64,000 nucleotides of DNA. Source: Tricholomella constricta (lineage: Eukaryota > Basidiomycota > Agaricomycetes > Agaricales > Lyophyllaceae). The stretch spans positions 992,001 through 1,056,000 of the forward strand of contig JAACJP010000006.1 in assembly GCA_013368375.1 (NCBI GenBank), given 5' to 3'. Below, piece after piece: positions 19,941 through 31,626 of the stretch (position 1 is the first letter of the stretch; each line of letters begins with the position of its first letter). The notes below the pieces were generated by a model that saw only the letters and a list, made by a program, of their open reading frames with translations, was not told where the DNA came from and searched no databases. The position numbers were made by a program, and so were the translations under genes.

Positions 19941-22071
19941 CCCGCTCCCCGGACTGCAGAACTCGGATATGCCGTTCATCGGCCCACTAGCACCAGTGTA
20001 TTCATGTTACCTGCATCGACTCTAGTACGCTCACCCTTGTTTATACCTGCGCTGCTCTTATCGACTTGGACAGTCCATTGTACTGTACGCCCTGCGAGTA
20101 GACTTTTTGAACGTGCGGCTGATCATCCTTCCTGGGCTCGTGAAATAATGGAATCCCCAAACCCTGCGCGTAAAGCAAGCCATTGTACATTCAGAGGATA
20201 GATACATGCGTAGGCACCCCACCGATAGTACCCAAACATGCACATTCATTGAAATAGGACTTTAACTACAGAACGGAGGAACGACTGATGGTGTCTGTCT
20301 AGGAGAGACTAGACTTTAACTTGACGCTCGTCGAATCGTTGTCGATCCCTCTGTCATGTGACCGTGTTTCCTTCCGCGCCGTCCGTTCTGAGTTCTTCGT
20401 GAATGCCACTTCCAATTCATGGCAACCTTTCTGAATACAGGCTGGATCGGCTCAAATCTCCTGTGCCTAATGATCATTTTGGTCTGCTCTGTCTCATCTC
20501 TCTATCTGACATTATCGATATGTCGAGGAAGCCGTCACAAATCTCTTGGCGATAAAAACTCGTCTTGTGCTTCAACTTTCAAGACTCTTCGGAACTACAC
20601 CCTGGACAAAGGCCATTATTTCTGCTGCCTCCAAACTCGACCTCATGATCAATCTTATCACCCAGGCCTGGAATCTGAGTGGCTCGAAAAACGTGGGGCA
20701 GCTTCTGCGTTTGTTGCCAACTGGAATCGTAAACCTGGTCCTTCCAGTGATATCTCGGTCGACGTAACATGTGTGTGGAGACGGAACACTTCAGACTTCC
20801 ATGGCTAGTGTTTCGCATTCGCACCCGAATAAATCCAAGTTGTGTGAGGAATTAAAGTTTCTACCATTTGTAAATTTAGACCTTGATCAGTGGTCTCAGA
20901 ATCCGACCGGCATGTGTTTAAATTTACAGTGCTGAAGATATGTCCCTTTTCTCTTACTGTCATCATGCCCGGGCCACTGACGTGAGTGAAGTCACTCCTC
21001 ACTCTCCTTCTTTCCCTGACTTTGTTTATACAGTATCACTGTGTTACTTGCTCGAGAACCTGACGGCCTTGAATATATTGCCTCCTCCAAGATCACCTTT
21101 GCTGATTCGGAGAGGGATTGCCTCTACTTCGAGAATCTCAGTTTTTACCGCCCTGGAGACCTGTTCTTCGTCTGTTGCTTTCCATCCTCAATTTCATTCT
21201 CATTTATTAAAATTGTGATTCAGATAAAACATGCAGGGGCATGGCACAGCGCAAGCATTGGGGCCCGCTATCTTCCTCTAACTATCCTGAAACCTATGAT
21301 CCGCAACGACCCAGAGCTTGGGCCAATCCTCATCTTTGTTGGTACGTTCATCACAGATACTTACTGCATGAGATCTTCCTCTTCATCCCTTCCAGAGAGT
21401 CGGTATTATGGCATTATTCAAAGGCGTAATGCTGAGATTTGGTATGAGGCAACGAAGAGGGCGGGTTGGAGGGGACCATTCATTCGCGCTGCACATGACA
21501 TGAGATCGATGCTCTCTCATATGTTTCCTCGCCGTCCAGCCTCACCGCTTGCTCTGAAGACTCATTTTGACTATGAAACCCTCCACAGGAACTTGGATGC
21601 TGACGATACCATGTCTATGGAAACATACCACCCCTTTTGAATAAGATGAAGGAAACCAGGTAGATTTTTAGGATAAGTCCAAGTGGGTGTGTCTCAGGAG
21701 CAAAGAGAGTTAAAGACACAGTTTGTGAGAGAGAATTTCGGACTAGAAAAATCACAGTGTTTGGGGCCGCCGCGGGTGACATCGTTTCGTAAGAAAACCA
21801 TGCTTCAGCAGATTTTCTTTTCTGTGTTCAATAATGCATACTTTGCAACTGCTAAAAGAGTCGCAGAGTATATGCACCCTCGGCGCTGGATATATGCGCT
21901 TTGATTGAAAGTAGATTCGGTGTATGCGTCGTAAATCACTGTTGAAGTCAAGATGCGTGTCGTCGGGAACAGCTTTTTTGAGTTGACGATGGCCAGTAGC
22001 CGGGAAGCTTGCATTCATGAAGCACGGGTGACGGCATTCAATGAACCTTGAAGTAGTCGGCGTCATCTGCA
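19941..22071. other. unresolved region with coding fragments
   Basis: No family was recognised. Two plus-strand open stretches look protein-like: 20546-20767 (TTPWTKAIISAASKLDLMINLITQAWNL in part) and 21041-21640, which reads through likely introns and includes ESRYYGIIQRRNAEIWYEA and WRGPFIRAAHDMRSML. They may be exons of one degenerate gene or Helitron cargo. The Helitron 3' end may also lie here, but no hairpin plus CTRR could be fixed. 21641-22071 shows nothing further. Confidence 0.3.
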
Positions 22072-23229
22072 TCAGCCCCTACCACCCTGCGATGGTCCCG
22101 CGCTCTCCTTCCCCTCCCCACCACCCCCACCTTCTTTACCCTTTCCCTTGCCGCCTCGTCCTCTCTTCTGTCTCCCACCCCCACCCCCACCCCCACCTCC
22201 ACTCTTCCCTTCCCCGTCCGCCTCATCATCGTCTCCCATCCGCGACGGCGGCACATACACAGCACCACCCCCAGCAAGGTTCTCGTATGGCCGTCTCGGA
22301 CTCACATGCACCGCATCCGCCTTCGCCTTTCCCTTCCCACTATCAACACCGCCAGGCCGAGGCTCACGCGTAGGCTGCAGCGACGCGGGCCTCGATGCCG
22401 CAGGCGTCGATGACGCAGATGTCCTCGGCATCGTCGTCGTCGTGGTGAGCACTGCACGCTTAGTCTTCGAGTTCAGTGAGAGCACCTTGTGCGTCTTCGG
22501 CTGCTGAGACGGATTCGGGTTTGGGGACGGCGATTGTGATTGTGACTGTGTTTGTGAGTGGGAGGGGGCAGAGGAGAGGGTGGGGAAAGCGCCGACCACG
22601 GCCCTGCGTTCCTGTTCTGCGCGCTCGCGGGCCTGTTGCTCCTTGAGGGTTATATCAGTGATCTCGGTGTCGATGCGCGTGATGAGGGCCGTACGCCGGG
22701 CTGGAGTGAGGAGGGGTTCAGAGCAGGAGGGGCACGGATGTGCTGGGGCTGCGAGGTTGCAGAGGGGGAGGCCACGGGCCGTACATATCGAGACGTATGG
22801 CGAGAGGGGATGGGCGCATGCTGTGGGTAAGTGGTGGGTTTAGGATGCGGTGCAGTGGAGTGCTAGCAATGCGAGGGGGTATGTATGATATGCACCTTGG
22901 CAGAAGCACCCGCCGGTGGGATCGGGCGTGGTGCTAGATGAGGCATCTTGGAGAGACGATCGGAGGGCGTTGAGGGTGCGCAGAGCTTTACTTTGTGGTG
23001 GCGCAGGTTCTGGGGGTGTTTGCGAGTTTTTCGGACGCGATGGAGTCGGCGTGGGTTTGGGCCGCAGACGGTCTGAGAGAAAGGAGGATGGGGCTTTTTT
23101 CGTCCATGGCGTTTGGTGTATACGAGGGTGAAGAAGAATCTGATGTTTCTGGAGTCTCGGGCGATAGTGAAGGGAGTCTAAACTCAACTCCTTGATCGGT
23201 AGTGGGGAGCTCCGACGCAAAGGGGTCAA
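22072..23229 (-). CDS. ASC-1/TRIP4/Rqt4-like C2HC5 zinc-finger protein, 5' end uncertain
   Basis: Exons at 22896-23229 and 22072-22820, joined across a 75-nt intron, put together a cysteine-rich zinc finger: GGCFCQ, then CAHPLSPYVSICTARGLPLC, then HPCPSCSEPLL. This matches the C2HC5 domain of TRIP4/ASC-1 and yeast Rqt4. In the family it is part of the ribosome quality-control trigger (RQT/ASCC) complex that splits collided ribosomes. A charged helix (RIDTEITDITLKEQQARERAEQERR) and a Gly-rich basic tail follow. A ~1-kb LTR begins at 23563, where the N-terminal ubiquitin-binding part would be expected, and I could not find that part. The gene may be 5'-truncated. Confidence 0.65.
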
Positions 23230-23562
23230 GGTCTGAGTTGGTTCGGTCGGTTGGTTCGTGAGTCGGTGTCTGGTCGGTCGGGGTAGGCGACGGTAGTTCT
23301 GATAAAGGGCTATAGAAGAGGGGGCTGAGGTTGTTGTGGATCGCGCGATATGGGGTTACGGAGCGGAAGAGCGGGGAGAGGGATTCAGAGCCGGTGTCGG
23401 CTTGTCCGAAGGCAGCACAGATTTCGGCGCGAAGGGTTCGGGCTCTAGCTTCTTGTCGAGTTGCAGACGGAATGGTCGCCGGGTCGGGTTCTTTTAAGAA
23501 CAGGTGGAAGAAGGTTGCGTGTTCGGCGGTAGTTTTTAAAACCCTCGCGGTGGGCTCCAGAA

Positions 23563-24559
23563 TGATAGAGCTAGAAGGCCTGTAGGTGCTGTGCACGACA
23601 ACAAAACAACTAACAACTATAGGGGGCGAGAAGTGTTAAAAGTTCCCAAACACGCAAGTGTGCAGGGTTAAAGTGTGGTTTAGACGAAGTTAAAGACGAT
23701 CCGACTCGTAATTAGTCGAACCGACAGCGATGCGACAAATGCGATAATATGCGATCGCTCCCAACTGGAACGGGTCGGCGACGCGACTTTCGGTGTCGGT
23801 GGCGCGACAACGAGACGAACGAAGTTAATACGGAGAACTCACGGGTTCGGGCGATGGGTACGAGCTGACAGAGACGGCGGTTACGAGTTTGTGACAGCAG
23901 CGACGGTTTTATGGCGGGTTTATACGATTTAGAACGATTTGGAGACGACAGAGACGGCGGGTTTTGAGCTATTAACTCTGACTGTGAGGAAAAATACGGG
24001 CTGTAATTCACTGGAGGTTCGTATGTACTACATGGACATGTTTATATGGTAAGGTAAAATCACCGACCCTTAGTGCGACCATGCAGGCGTTTCACGTTAG
24101 GTCGTCGCCAAGTCTTGGTACCGCGCGACTCGTTTCTGAGGCCTGGGCGAGTGTGGCGCGTTATTGATCGGATACCAGTGTCGGGTCGGATATGTGATCG
24201 GGGAAGCTGGTGATTGCGGGATTCCGTGAGACGGGCGGATCTGTGCCGTGCATAGGAGACGAGATGGTTTGTCGATAAACGCGCCATCGATAAGGCGCCA
24301 AGTCGGGTATTGACATCTGACAGGCGATCGTGTGTAGTAGCTGGTTGATTATACAGTTACTCCGATCCCGAAGACCGAGGGAGCAGGTCGACCGAGTTAT
24401 GTAAGTCGCGTTTAGTTGGCAAGTCGGCCGAAGTTGTCGCGCGCACCAGTTGAGGTGGTTGGTCGAGTCGGGTAAGTCGTGTTGGGTCGCAAGCCAGTCA
24501 GTGTTGTCGTGTACGCTTTTGAGTGGTTTATTGTGGTCGGAACGGCCAGTCGGTGATCA
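23563..24559 (-). repeat. ~1-kb LTR, minus orientation
   Basis: It reads TGATAGAGC...GTGATCA on the plus strand and is clearly homologous, though diverged, to the reverse complement of the solo LTR at 43382-44419. Shared stretches include CAACTAACAACTATAGGGGGCGAG, AAGACGATCCGACTCGTAATTAGTCG and AATACGGGCTGTAATTCACTGG. No flanking duplication was found, so one side probably joins internal element sequence (the gag-like ORF at 24.5-26.1 kb). Confidence 0.75.
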
Positions 24560-26063
24560 GCCGTGAAGGGTGCATATCACCGCCCTGGTAGTCCCGGAGC
24601 CACTCCATCCCGAAGGGCTGGGCGTCGACGAATCGTTCGACGCTCACCCCTTGTTGAGCGAAAAATGCGGCGATGTCTTCAATCATCGCGTTGTCGAGCG
24701 GTTGCGAGAACCGCTCGACCGTCTCTACCTCCACAACGCTTCGTCCAAGCAATTGCAGCGTGTTGCGGTACAGATTGACTGTACCCATCAACTCGCAGGC
24801 TAATTGAAGGAATCGAGTTCAATTCCTCATCGCTGCCAAATCTGCCACACGCTTCGGCGCGCGTGGCATAACGATATTCATCCCACGAATATGCGTCAGT
24901 GACACCCCCTCGTGTCCTACCACCGTCCCCGGGTACTGGGGTCGGCCGTTGTTGACAATGGTTGCCCGATTTCGGTACAACCATGCTGCCCAGTTCTCGG
25001 CTGGGTCACCATAGTTTGGATTCGGAACCTTTACAGGTTTCGGTCCCTTGCCCACGGCGTATTTCGCCGTTGTTGTGGCCACCTGCTTGGCCTTCGCCCA
25101 CGTAGGGAGTCGCCATTGCGTCATTGCCGACCGCATCACCTCCGTGCGGTTGGCGTCTGCTATCTGATGGCAGACTGCAACGAATGCTTTCATTCGCTGC
25201 AACGCAAACTCGTTGCCTTCTATACTAGCTGCAGCTATCCAAGCTTGCAGCTGCTCTGATGACGTGGGCATTCCCCTGTCACCGGTGGACATCCCCATCC
25301 GCGGAGGAGGTAGCCCCATCCGCTCGTTCTCGGCGGCACGTTGCGCTCGCTTTCCAAATCGGAGCGTGTGGTCGACGGTGCTCAGATGAGCCCCGCCGGG
25401 TAGCCTTATGTGGTCTATGGGCCCCAGTGGTGCCACGAGATTGACCGGCGCCGGCCTCCAGATGGCCGGCATCGTAGTCTGCACCCCAACGGGCGCTGAC
25501 ACTCCGTATGCCTCGACGGGAGTCGGGTACGTCCCCACGTCGAGATCCATATAGTCGCCCTGGCTGGCGTCTGTATCATCGTAGTCCACCGGCATCCTTG
25601 CCGGCAGTTGGCTCACTGGAGACAGCCTCGACGATGTCGGTCCTGCCTCGTACGACGCGGTGGTTTCACCGTCATCGTTGCAGGAGCGCTTTCGCTTCCT
25701 GCCCTCCACCTCCTTGTCGTGGGCCTCCAACTGCCCGCGCAGTTCCTTACACTCATTTTCGCGAGCGTAAAACTGCTCACGAAGCTCATCGTAGTCGGCG
25801 CACAAGCGTCGATAGGATTGGCACGGAGTCCCATTGTACCGGCCACCTTCCCCTGGGCCCCCTCCCCTCCCATTCCAGATTCCTGACCCTCCCCATGTGC
25901 CATCCGACCGCCAAGGACTGAGCTGGCCTCCCCCCAAGCAAACTCTTGCTACCGGGCAGGGAAGGACGGCCAAAAAGAATAAATTCAAGGATGTTAGGCC
26001 TCCCTTGGATCTCAACTCTTCCGTGGGACAGGCCGGTGACATCTCCTCGGCGTTGGGTGCCAT
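24528..26063 (-). pseudogene. gag-like ORF of a retroelement, internal stop
   Basis: A 414-residue open frame (26063-24819) is followed in the same frame, after one TGA, by about 97 more residues ending at 24528. Visible features: a coiled-coil-like charged segment (DYDELREQFYARENECKELR), a basic RKRKR stretch, an acidic DYDDTDASQGDYMDLDVG segment and a helical C-terminal domain (WIAAASIEGNEFALQRMKAF, AENWAAWLYRNRATIV). There is no zinc knuckle. The arrangement beside an LTR in the same orientation suggests a structural protein of an LTR element lacking pol. The first ~70 residues may be extraneous. Function is inferred, not recognised. Confidence 0.45.
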
Positions 26064-27656
26064 TCCCGTCGCAAGCCAGGCGGTGTTAGGGGAACACCCG
26101 TTCGCGCCCTCCTACGCTCATCGACCGTCCCTCGACACGTGCGATCGCTCCTGCCCGATCGCGATCCCGACCCTGATGCTCTGACTCCTGTCGTTTCCCT
26201 CCCTTCCCTGTTCAGGCCTGACACTGTTTCCCAATCACCCGACATCCCGACGACGATTATCATCAGACAGCATCCGGAACCGCTCGTTATTATCACATGT
26301 ACAGTACACTCATATATAGCCGGCCCCCTGGCATCTGGGAATCCTTTACACTATTCTCTTTGGATTCCCCTTTGCCAGGTAAGCCTTACTTACCTTCGTT
26401 TGCTGTACATCAATATAACTTTGGATTCCCCTTTGCCAGCACGACTAAGCTCTGCTCTAAGGTCGCCCTAACAGGCGGGTCCGGACTTTTTCTCCATACC
26501 ATTTCTGGATGCCGCCCCTCGCCCTGCAAGCGCAGCGGGTTCGGATTTTGACTTCTCCGCACCATTTCCGGATGCCGCCCCTCGCCCTGCAAGCGCAGCG
26601 GGTTCGGATTTTGACTTCTCCGCACCATTTCCGGATGCCGCCCCTCGCCCTGCAAGCGTGGCGGGTTCGGACTTTGACTTCTCCGGACCGTTTCCGGATG
26701 CCGCCCCTGCAAGCGAGGCGGGTTCGGACTTTGACTTCTCCGGATCGTTTCCGGACACCGCCCCTGCAAGCGAGGCGGGTTCGGACTTTAACTTCTCCAT
26801 ACCGCCACTTAATCCAACCCCCCCGGCTCGCGCTGCAAGCCAAGCCGCCTCAGATTTTGACTTTTCTGTGGCGGCAGCCTGCCAACTTTCCCAAGGCAAG
26901 CCGGGTTCGGGCGTCAAGCTGGCAATTCCGGATCGCAATCCCGGTCCTCAAAGTGAGGCGGGTTCTGATTTCGACTTCAACGTCAACGTCGTGCCCAATC
27001 TTGGTCCTGCAGCTGCCTCCACTGCCGGCCATACTACTGGCCCTGGCCTGCCCTTGCCCAATATCAGCAGTCAGGCGGGTTCCGATTTCAATTTCGCAGT
27101 CCGGTCACCCAGCCGTTTCATCCGCGCTGCATCTGAGGCCAGATCCGATTTCGACTTCACTATGTCACCCACTCGCCCATTGATTCGTGCTGCAAGTGAG
27201 GCGCGGTCCGACTTTGACTTCACCATGTCACCCGTCGGCCTCACAACATCCAACACCCGAAAAGCCCCAAGCGCAGCGGGATCAGACTTTGAATTCACCC
27301 CCCAGCCGGACCCGGTAGCCTTCCCAAGCGAAGCCGGATCCGATTTTGATTTCAATGTCTCTGACCGAATGGACGTCGACCCTCAGGTAAGCGTAGGTGC
27401 AGGGGCCTCCGATGAGCATGAAAGCTCATTCAATGATCAAAGTGATGCAGACACAGACACGGAGACTGGAATGGACTGGAATGTCGGGACCGACACGGAA
27501 GAGGGCTCAGAGACTGACCCGGACTCGGATTCAAATCCCAGCCCGGTTCCGGATCCGCCCCACGGCCCCTACTCCGCTGACCATTTTGCCGAGTTCTCCG
27601 ATGCACTTATTTTGGGTGAAGATGTGGATGAGCTGGACAATGCAGCAGATACCTAG
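25834..27656 (+). pseudogene. repeat protein rich in AGSDFDFS units, split by solo LTR
   Basis: From about 26480 to 27656 the plus strand encodes tandem units of the type ASEAGSDFDFS followed by variable Pro/Ser-rich linkers, about a dozen copies, then an acidic tail (DQSDADTDTETGMDWNVGTDTEE) and HFAEFSDALILGEDVDELDN. Removing the solo LTR and one GGCGG joins the frame to upstream sequence ending GAIPVASQAG. The upstream start at 25834 overlaps the minus-strand gag-like ORF, so the 5' limit is uncertain. I do not recognise a family. Low-complexity Ser-Asp-Phe repeats suggest a disordered protein. Its relation to the hAT remnant downstream is unknown. Confidence 0.5.
26084..26473 (+). mobile_element. 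solo LTR of the gypsy/Tf1-like family
   Basis: 390 bp, starts TGTTAGGGGAACA, ends GTCGCCCTAACA, and is flanked by the 5-bp duplication GGCGG (26079-26083 and 26474-26478). It keeps the TATATA box and a TTTACACTATTCTC transcript-start motif like gypsy copy 1. It formed by LTR-LTR recombination after insertion into the repeat ORF around it. Confidence 0.92.
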
Positions 27657-27974
27657 GATCTAGAGACAGAAACATGCCATTACTATTGTAGCAATATTGA
27701 ATGTATGATTGCTGTATCATACCTATGCACTGTTATTTGATTAGCACCTTGTACCCTATCACAACCAATCTCAACTGTAGTGTGAGTGAATTTGGATTTA
27801 CAGAATACATAATGCTGCCTGAAAAGTGTGGAGATCCAAAATTAGGGGCTATATGTGTTACCTCAAGTATATGTGGATTGCGTGTCATACTGTGCTCAAG
27901 TCCGGATCCGGATATTCAAATCCCGCAAGGAAAGAACTCATGCATTGTTATACAGACCAAGTAGGCGATGCCCG
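27657..27974. other. spacer between repeat ORF and minisatellite
   Basis: AT-rich sequence after the TAG at 27654-27656, without a recognised feature. Confidence 0.35.
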
Positions 27975-28695
27975 AATACTAGCGGTAATGGACCGGAATG
28001 AAACACCGAATGCACTAGAGGCCAGGGATGCCCAGCCGAATGCCAATCCGGATAGCCAATGTCGACCCGGAATTTCCGGATCTGGATGAAAAGCCGGCCG
28101 CGGCGGTTATGGACCCGGAATGAAGCACACCTGCTAGGATTGCCAGGTATGTACTGCCCGAAGGCTAAACCGGAATGAAACACCGAATGCACTAGAGGCC
28201 AGGGATGCCCAGCCGAATGCCAATCCGGATAGCCAATGTCGATCTGGAATTCCCGGATCCGGAAGACAACCCGGCCGCCATGGTAATGGACCCGGAATGA
28301 AGCACAACTGCTAGGATTGCCAGGTATGTACTGCCCAAAGGCTAATCCAGATAGCTAATGTTGACCTGGAAGGATAGCCAATGTCAACCCGGAATTCCCG
28401 GATCCGGAAGACAACCTGGCCGCCGTGGTAATGAACCCGGAATGAAGCACAACTGCTAGGATTGCCAGGTATGTACTGCCCAAAGGCTAATCCGGATAGC
28501 TAATGTCGACCCGGAAGGATAGCCAATGTCGACCCGGAATTCCCGGATCCGGATGAAAAGCCGGCCGCGGTGGTAATGGACCCAGAATGAAGCAAAACTG
28601 CTAGGATTGCCAGGTATGTACTGCCCGAAGGCTAATCCGGATAGCCAATGTCGACCCGGAATTCCCAGATCCAGATGAAAAGCCGGCCGCAGCTC
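27975..28695. repeat. minisatellite, ~145-bp units
   Basis: The landmark CTGCTAGGATTGCCAGGTAT occurs at 28131, 28308, 28453 and 28598, giving spacings of 177, 145 and 145. Units also share AATCCGGATAGCCAATGTCG, CCCGGAATTCCCGGATCCGG and CCGGCCGC-GGTAATG. Partial units extend to both sides. It separates the repeat ORF from the hAT transposase remnant. Confidence 0.9.
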
Positions 28696-28888
28696 TCTGG
28701 GCGGTGTACCGGAGCCCGCTGCTGTGGTAACCTACCCTACAGTGTATTGGACCCGCTGCTCCGTTAATCACGACACACTGTAAAGGCATCTGCTACAACA
28801 CAGAGGACCCGCTCGATGCGTCAACTACAGTACACTGTATACGTTCGCTAGAGCGTTAGTCACATTACATTGTAGTGCCCTGCCCTGC

Positions 28889-30520
28889 ATGTCCCACATC
28901 ACGAAACTGGCTGTCATCGAAACCACGAACACTATCTGGGATTATGACCCATCAGAACCTGACAATCGCGTTCTGGGTGACGGTTTGGACGTCATTGCAA
29001 CGATCTGGACCCTTGCAATCAAGGTTCGTCATGATAATGACATTTCCTGGCATTTACTTATCCCATTGAATGTATACATCAGATCCAGTCATCAGGTCAA
29101 CGGATCCAGAAGTTCAATTCAATCCAGATGGAATGCGGCTTCACAACGCCCCTCAAGATCACCCTTCACAACAACACACGCTGGGGGTCAGCATTCGGCA
29201 TGCTCAATCGCGCATATATGCTTCAGGCAGTAAGTCTTTTCCGGATGATTCCCATGTGCTTTCGTTTATCAAATCACAACAGGCCATCAATCTATTCATC
29301 TCATCTGCTGACCAGCTCTACGGTCCTATCACAACATTGCATCATGATGGCCGTGTCAGCAAGAAGATTCCCTGGACTGCCTTTGCTTTGTCAGACTCAG
29401 ACTGGACCCGAGTGCTTGATGCGAAGATGATTCTTGCTGTGCGTTTTTCACTCCTCACTTCTGTTGGGTTACTCACAACTTATCAGGATTCTAATCGCGT
29501 ACTTCATCAATTTTCGGCGGACAAACATCCAAGCCTGTATCGTGCGCTGCCAGCCCTAGAGGACCTTCAAAGTGCCTGGGAAAGCAAGATCGAGGATTCA
29601 CAATTCGACATCTATCACGATGCGATCAGAGACGGCCTCGCTAAACTAGGGAAGTATTATTGCAGGTTCGATGAGAAGCCTGCCTATATTCTTGCGCTTG
29701 GTGAGTTCCTCATCATTACATTCTCGTAGTGACTCGTTTCTAACTTTCAGTATCTAATTATCGACAGTTCTTCATCCGTACTTCAAGTTGCATTATATCA
29801 AACTAGCATGGGGAGGAGCGGAGGAGCAAGCTGCGAAGAAGGCGGCGGGAAATCGACATGCCAAGAACTGGCAAGAAGAAGCTTTGCAGGTCGTTGAGAA
29901 TGCTGTGAGCCCCCGTTTTACACCAGCCTCTTTTTATTGCTGAACATGGCTTCTGATCAGATGAGCGAGTACTGGAATACGCGCCCGCAACCCTCTCCCA
30001 CGCCGCATTTGACTTTGCCGGACCCAGATTCGAGCCGCCAGGATTCATTCCTGTCCGAGTTCGATCGGCACCGACTCACGCTCGTCTCCCAAGGTGGAGC
30101 CAATGAAGGATGGCAGCTGGAGTTGCGACGATATCTGCAAGACATGCCTGCGGAGGTAACACGAGACACCGATATTGTCGGCTGGTGGTCGGTGAGCCTC
30201 AGTGAATTTTTTTCATCGTTCATCTGTTGTTAATGATAGATCTATTGCAGAATTATGCGAAGGTGTATCCTACATTAGCTCGCATCGCCCTTGATGTCCT
30301 CCCAAGTCAGGCATCATCCGTCCCTTGTGAACGCGTCTTTTCGAGCAGCAAACTCACAGCCACAGATCGCCGTGCACGACTCAAGGCAGAAGTCTTCGAG
30401 GAGCTCCAAGTCTTGAAAGCAGTGTGGCGTGCCACAACCATCGACCTTGCACGACACAACTCAGAGGAGGTCGAGGAGGTGCTGGATGAATATGAAACGG
30501 TGGGACGAGGAGGGCTTTGA
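28889..30520 (+). pseudogene. hAT-family transposase, C-terminal part, intron-containing
   Basis: Seven exon-like segments with canonical introns (for example 29025-29083, donors GTAAGT at about 29230 and GTGCGT at about 29439) join to a hAT transposase. Visible are the lead-in IQSSGQRIQKFNSIQMECG, TPLKITLHNNTRWGSAFGML, KIPWTAFALSDSDW, KPAYILALVLHPYFKL, and the hATC dimerisation domain with PTLARIALDVLPSQASSVPCERVFSSSKLTATDRR, stop at 30520. hAT enzymes cut and paste DNA through a DDE nuclease. The N-terminal BED finger and first catalytic Asp region are not visible and the minisatellite abuts, so the gene is 5'-truncated or rearranged. Confidence 0.8.
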
Positions 30521-30659
30521 GGCATTGTATTGAGGTAAGTGTATTCTGTGTATCGGACTCACACGTAGTTATTTAACATAGGCTAGTGGTATGTTGATAT
30601 GTAGCCTTCCCGTGTTTCGTTGGATTCTAGTCTCCGTTATTTAGTTCTTGTAAAATATG

Positions 30660-30880
30660 AGTTCATGGCAGTGGCCTCCGGCAGTCCCAACCGGTTTCAA
30701 CCGACTGCAACCGACTGCAACCGAGTCAGGTTACAACCGGTCGGAACTGGTTGGAAACCGATCAGCAACCGATCACAACCAGTTGTTCACGGTTCAGTTG
30801 TCAGTTGCCTTGTTTTGGTGAAATGACCAACCAGTTGAGGTTGTGGTTGTACCCAAAAGGGGCAAAAAACCGGACTTAAC
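30660..30880. repeat. subterminal-type repeats after the hAT remnant
   Basis: A dense set of short motifs of the type CAACCGG/CAACCGA and CCAGTTG occurs in both orientations, for example CAACCGGTTTCAACCGACTGCAACCGACTGC in outline. Such clusters flank hAT ends and bind the transposase. A matching terminal inverted repeat on the left could not be found. Confidence 0.5.
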
Positions 30881-31538
30881 TGGACCTCGAAAGACTAGCT
30901 CCGGTTGAACGTAGAACGAGCCTATCCACTCGTTCCTCCAGTCGCCTTCGTCGATGCTTGCTAAGGACATCGGTGGTGTCCCAGAATTGCTTTACTTGTA
31001 GCGCAAGCAATTCCCTTTCACTGGCTTCTTCTTCATTGGCCTCGGGGTCGGACAAGTCATCTTCGTCCGACTCCATCTTGACTACGTTCAGAGTGGAAGC
31101 CCCGAACACTCTGCTTGATAGACGGCTGTCTGGCCATCTGCTTCCAGACGTAGAGCCAGGTTGTTGTGACCTGGCCAATTTGTCGGCCCAGCTCCCAGGC
31201 ACATTGGTGCGTGCTGTCGGCCAAGGTTCCTCCGATTCTAGTCCTAGTGTATTCTGCGCTGGTGGACTTTGTCCACCAGCGACTAATCCGACTTCCACTG
31301 GTTGCAGTGGAAGTTGTGATGGAGGATGCGCTGTGAGCGCATCCTCGGGGACCGGAGTTCGGCTCTTTCCGGGTGTGGGAGTTGGTGTCATCGGGTCTGG
31401 GTCTCGTGGATTCTTTTTGATGATGGGTGTTCTAAATGGAATGTGGGTCTGCGTGACTTCGTGGGTACGCAGCAATAGAAAGCAAGGTAGCTTAAAAAAA
31501 TGTAACGGGGTTACAAGGTTGGGGACCTTGCTGTTCAC
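30876..31538 (-). CDS. hypothetical proline/serine-rich protein
   Basis: Open frame of 220 residues. The first ~40 residues may be leader sequence; the middle is Pro/Thr-rich (DPMTPTPTPGKSRTPVPEDA); there is an acidic stretch (MESDEDDLSDPEANEEEASE) and a basic C-terminal helix (KHRRRRLEERVDRLVLR). No family was recognised. It lies between transposon remnants, and N-terminal ORFs of fungal LINE or gag proteins can look like this, so it may be an element fragment rather than a host gene. Confidence 0.35.
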   Translation of the reverse strand: MNSKVPNLVTPLHFFKLPCFLLLRTHEVTQTHIPFRTPIIKKNPRDPDPMTPTPTPGKSRTPVPEDALTAHPPSQLPLQPVEVGLVAGGQSPPAQNTLGLESEEPWPTARTNVPGSWADKLARSQQPGSTSGSRWPDSRLSSRVFGASTLNVVKMESDEDDLSDPEANEEEASERELLALQVKQFWDTTDVLSKHRRRRLEERVDRLVLRSTGASLSRSS

Positions 31539-31626
31539 GCTAGACGTAAGCTTGACAAGTCTGTCGATTGCTACGTATAGGTGTACAAGGTCTAGTGTTT
31601 ACTTATGTAAGGTAGTTGAATAAATA

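Noticed and set aside
20280..20330. Possible Helitron 3' end with CTAG and a weak inverted repeat
   Set aside because: The stem is imperfect and CTAG is not placed as expected after a hairpin; no second copy is available to confirm a terminus.
22148..22507. Proline-rich plus-strand frame opposite the ASC-1-like gene
   Set aside because: It is the reverse of the Gly/Ser-rich tail of the minus-strand zinc-finger gene.
26410..26938. Several minus-strand repeat frames opposite the AGSDFDFS ORF
   Set aside because: Any in-frame repeat keeps other frames open; the plus-strand frame continues longest and ends in a composition typical of acidic coding sequence.
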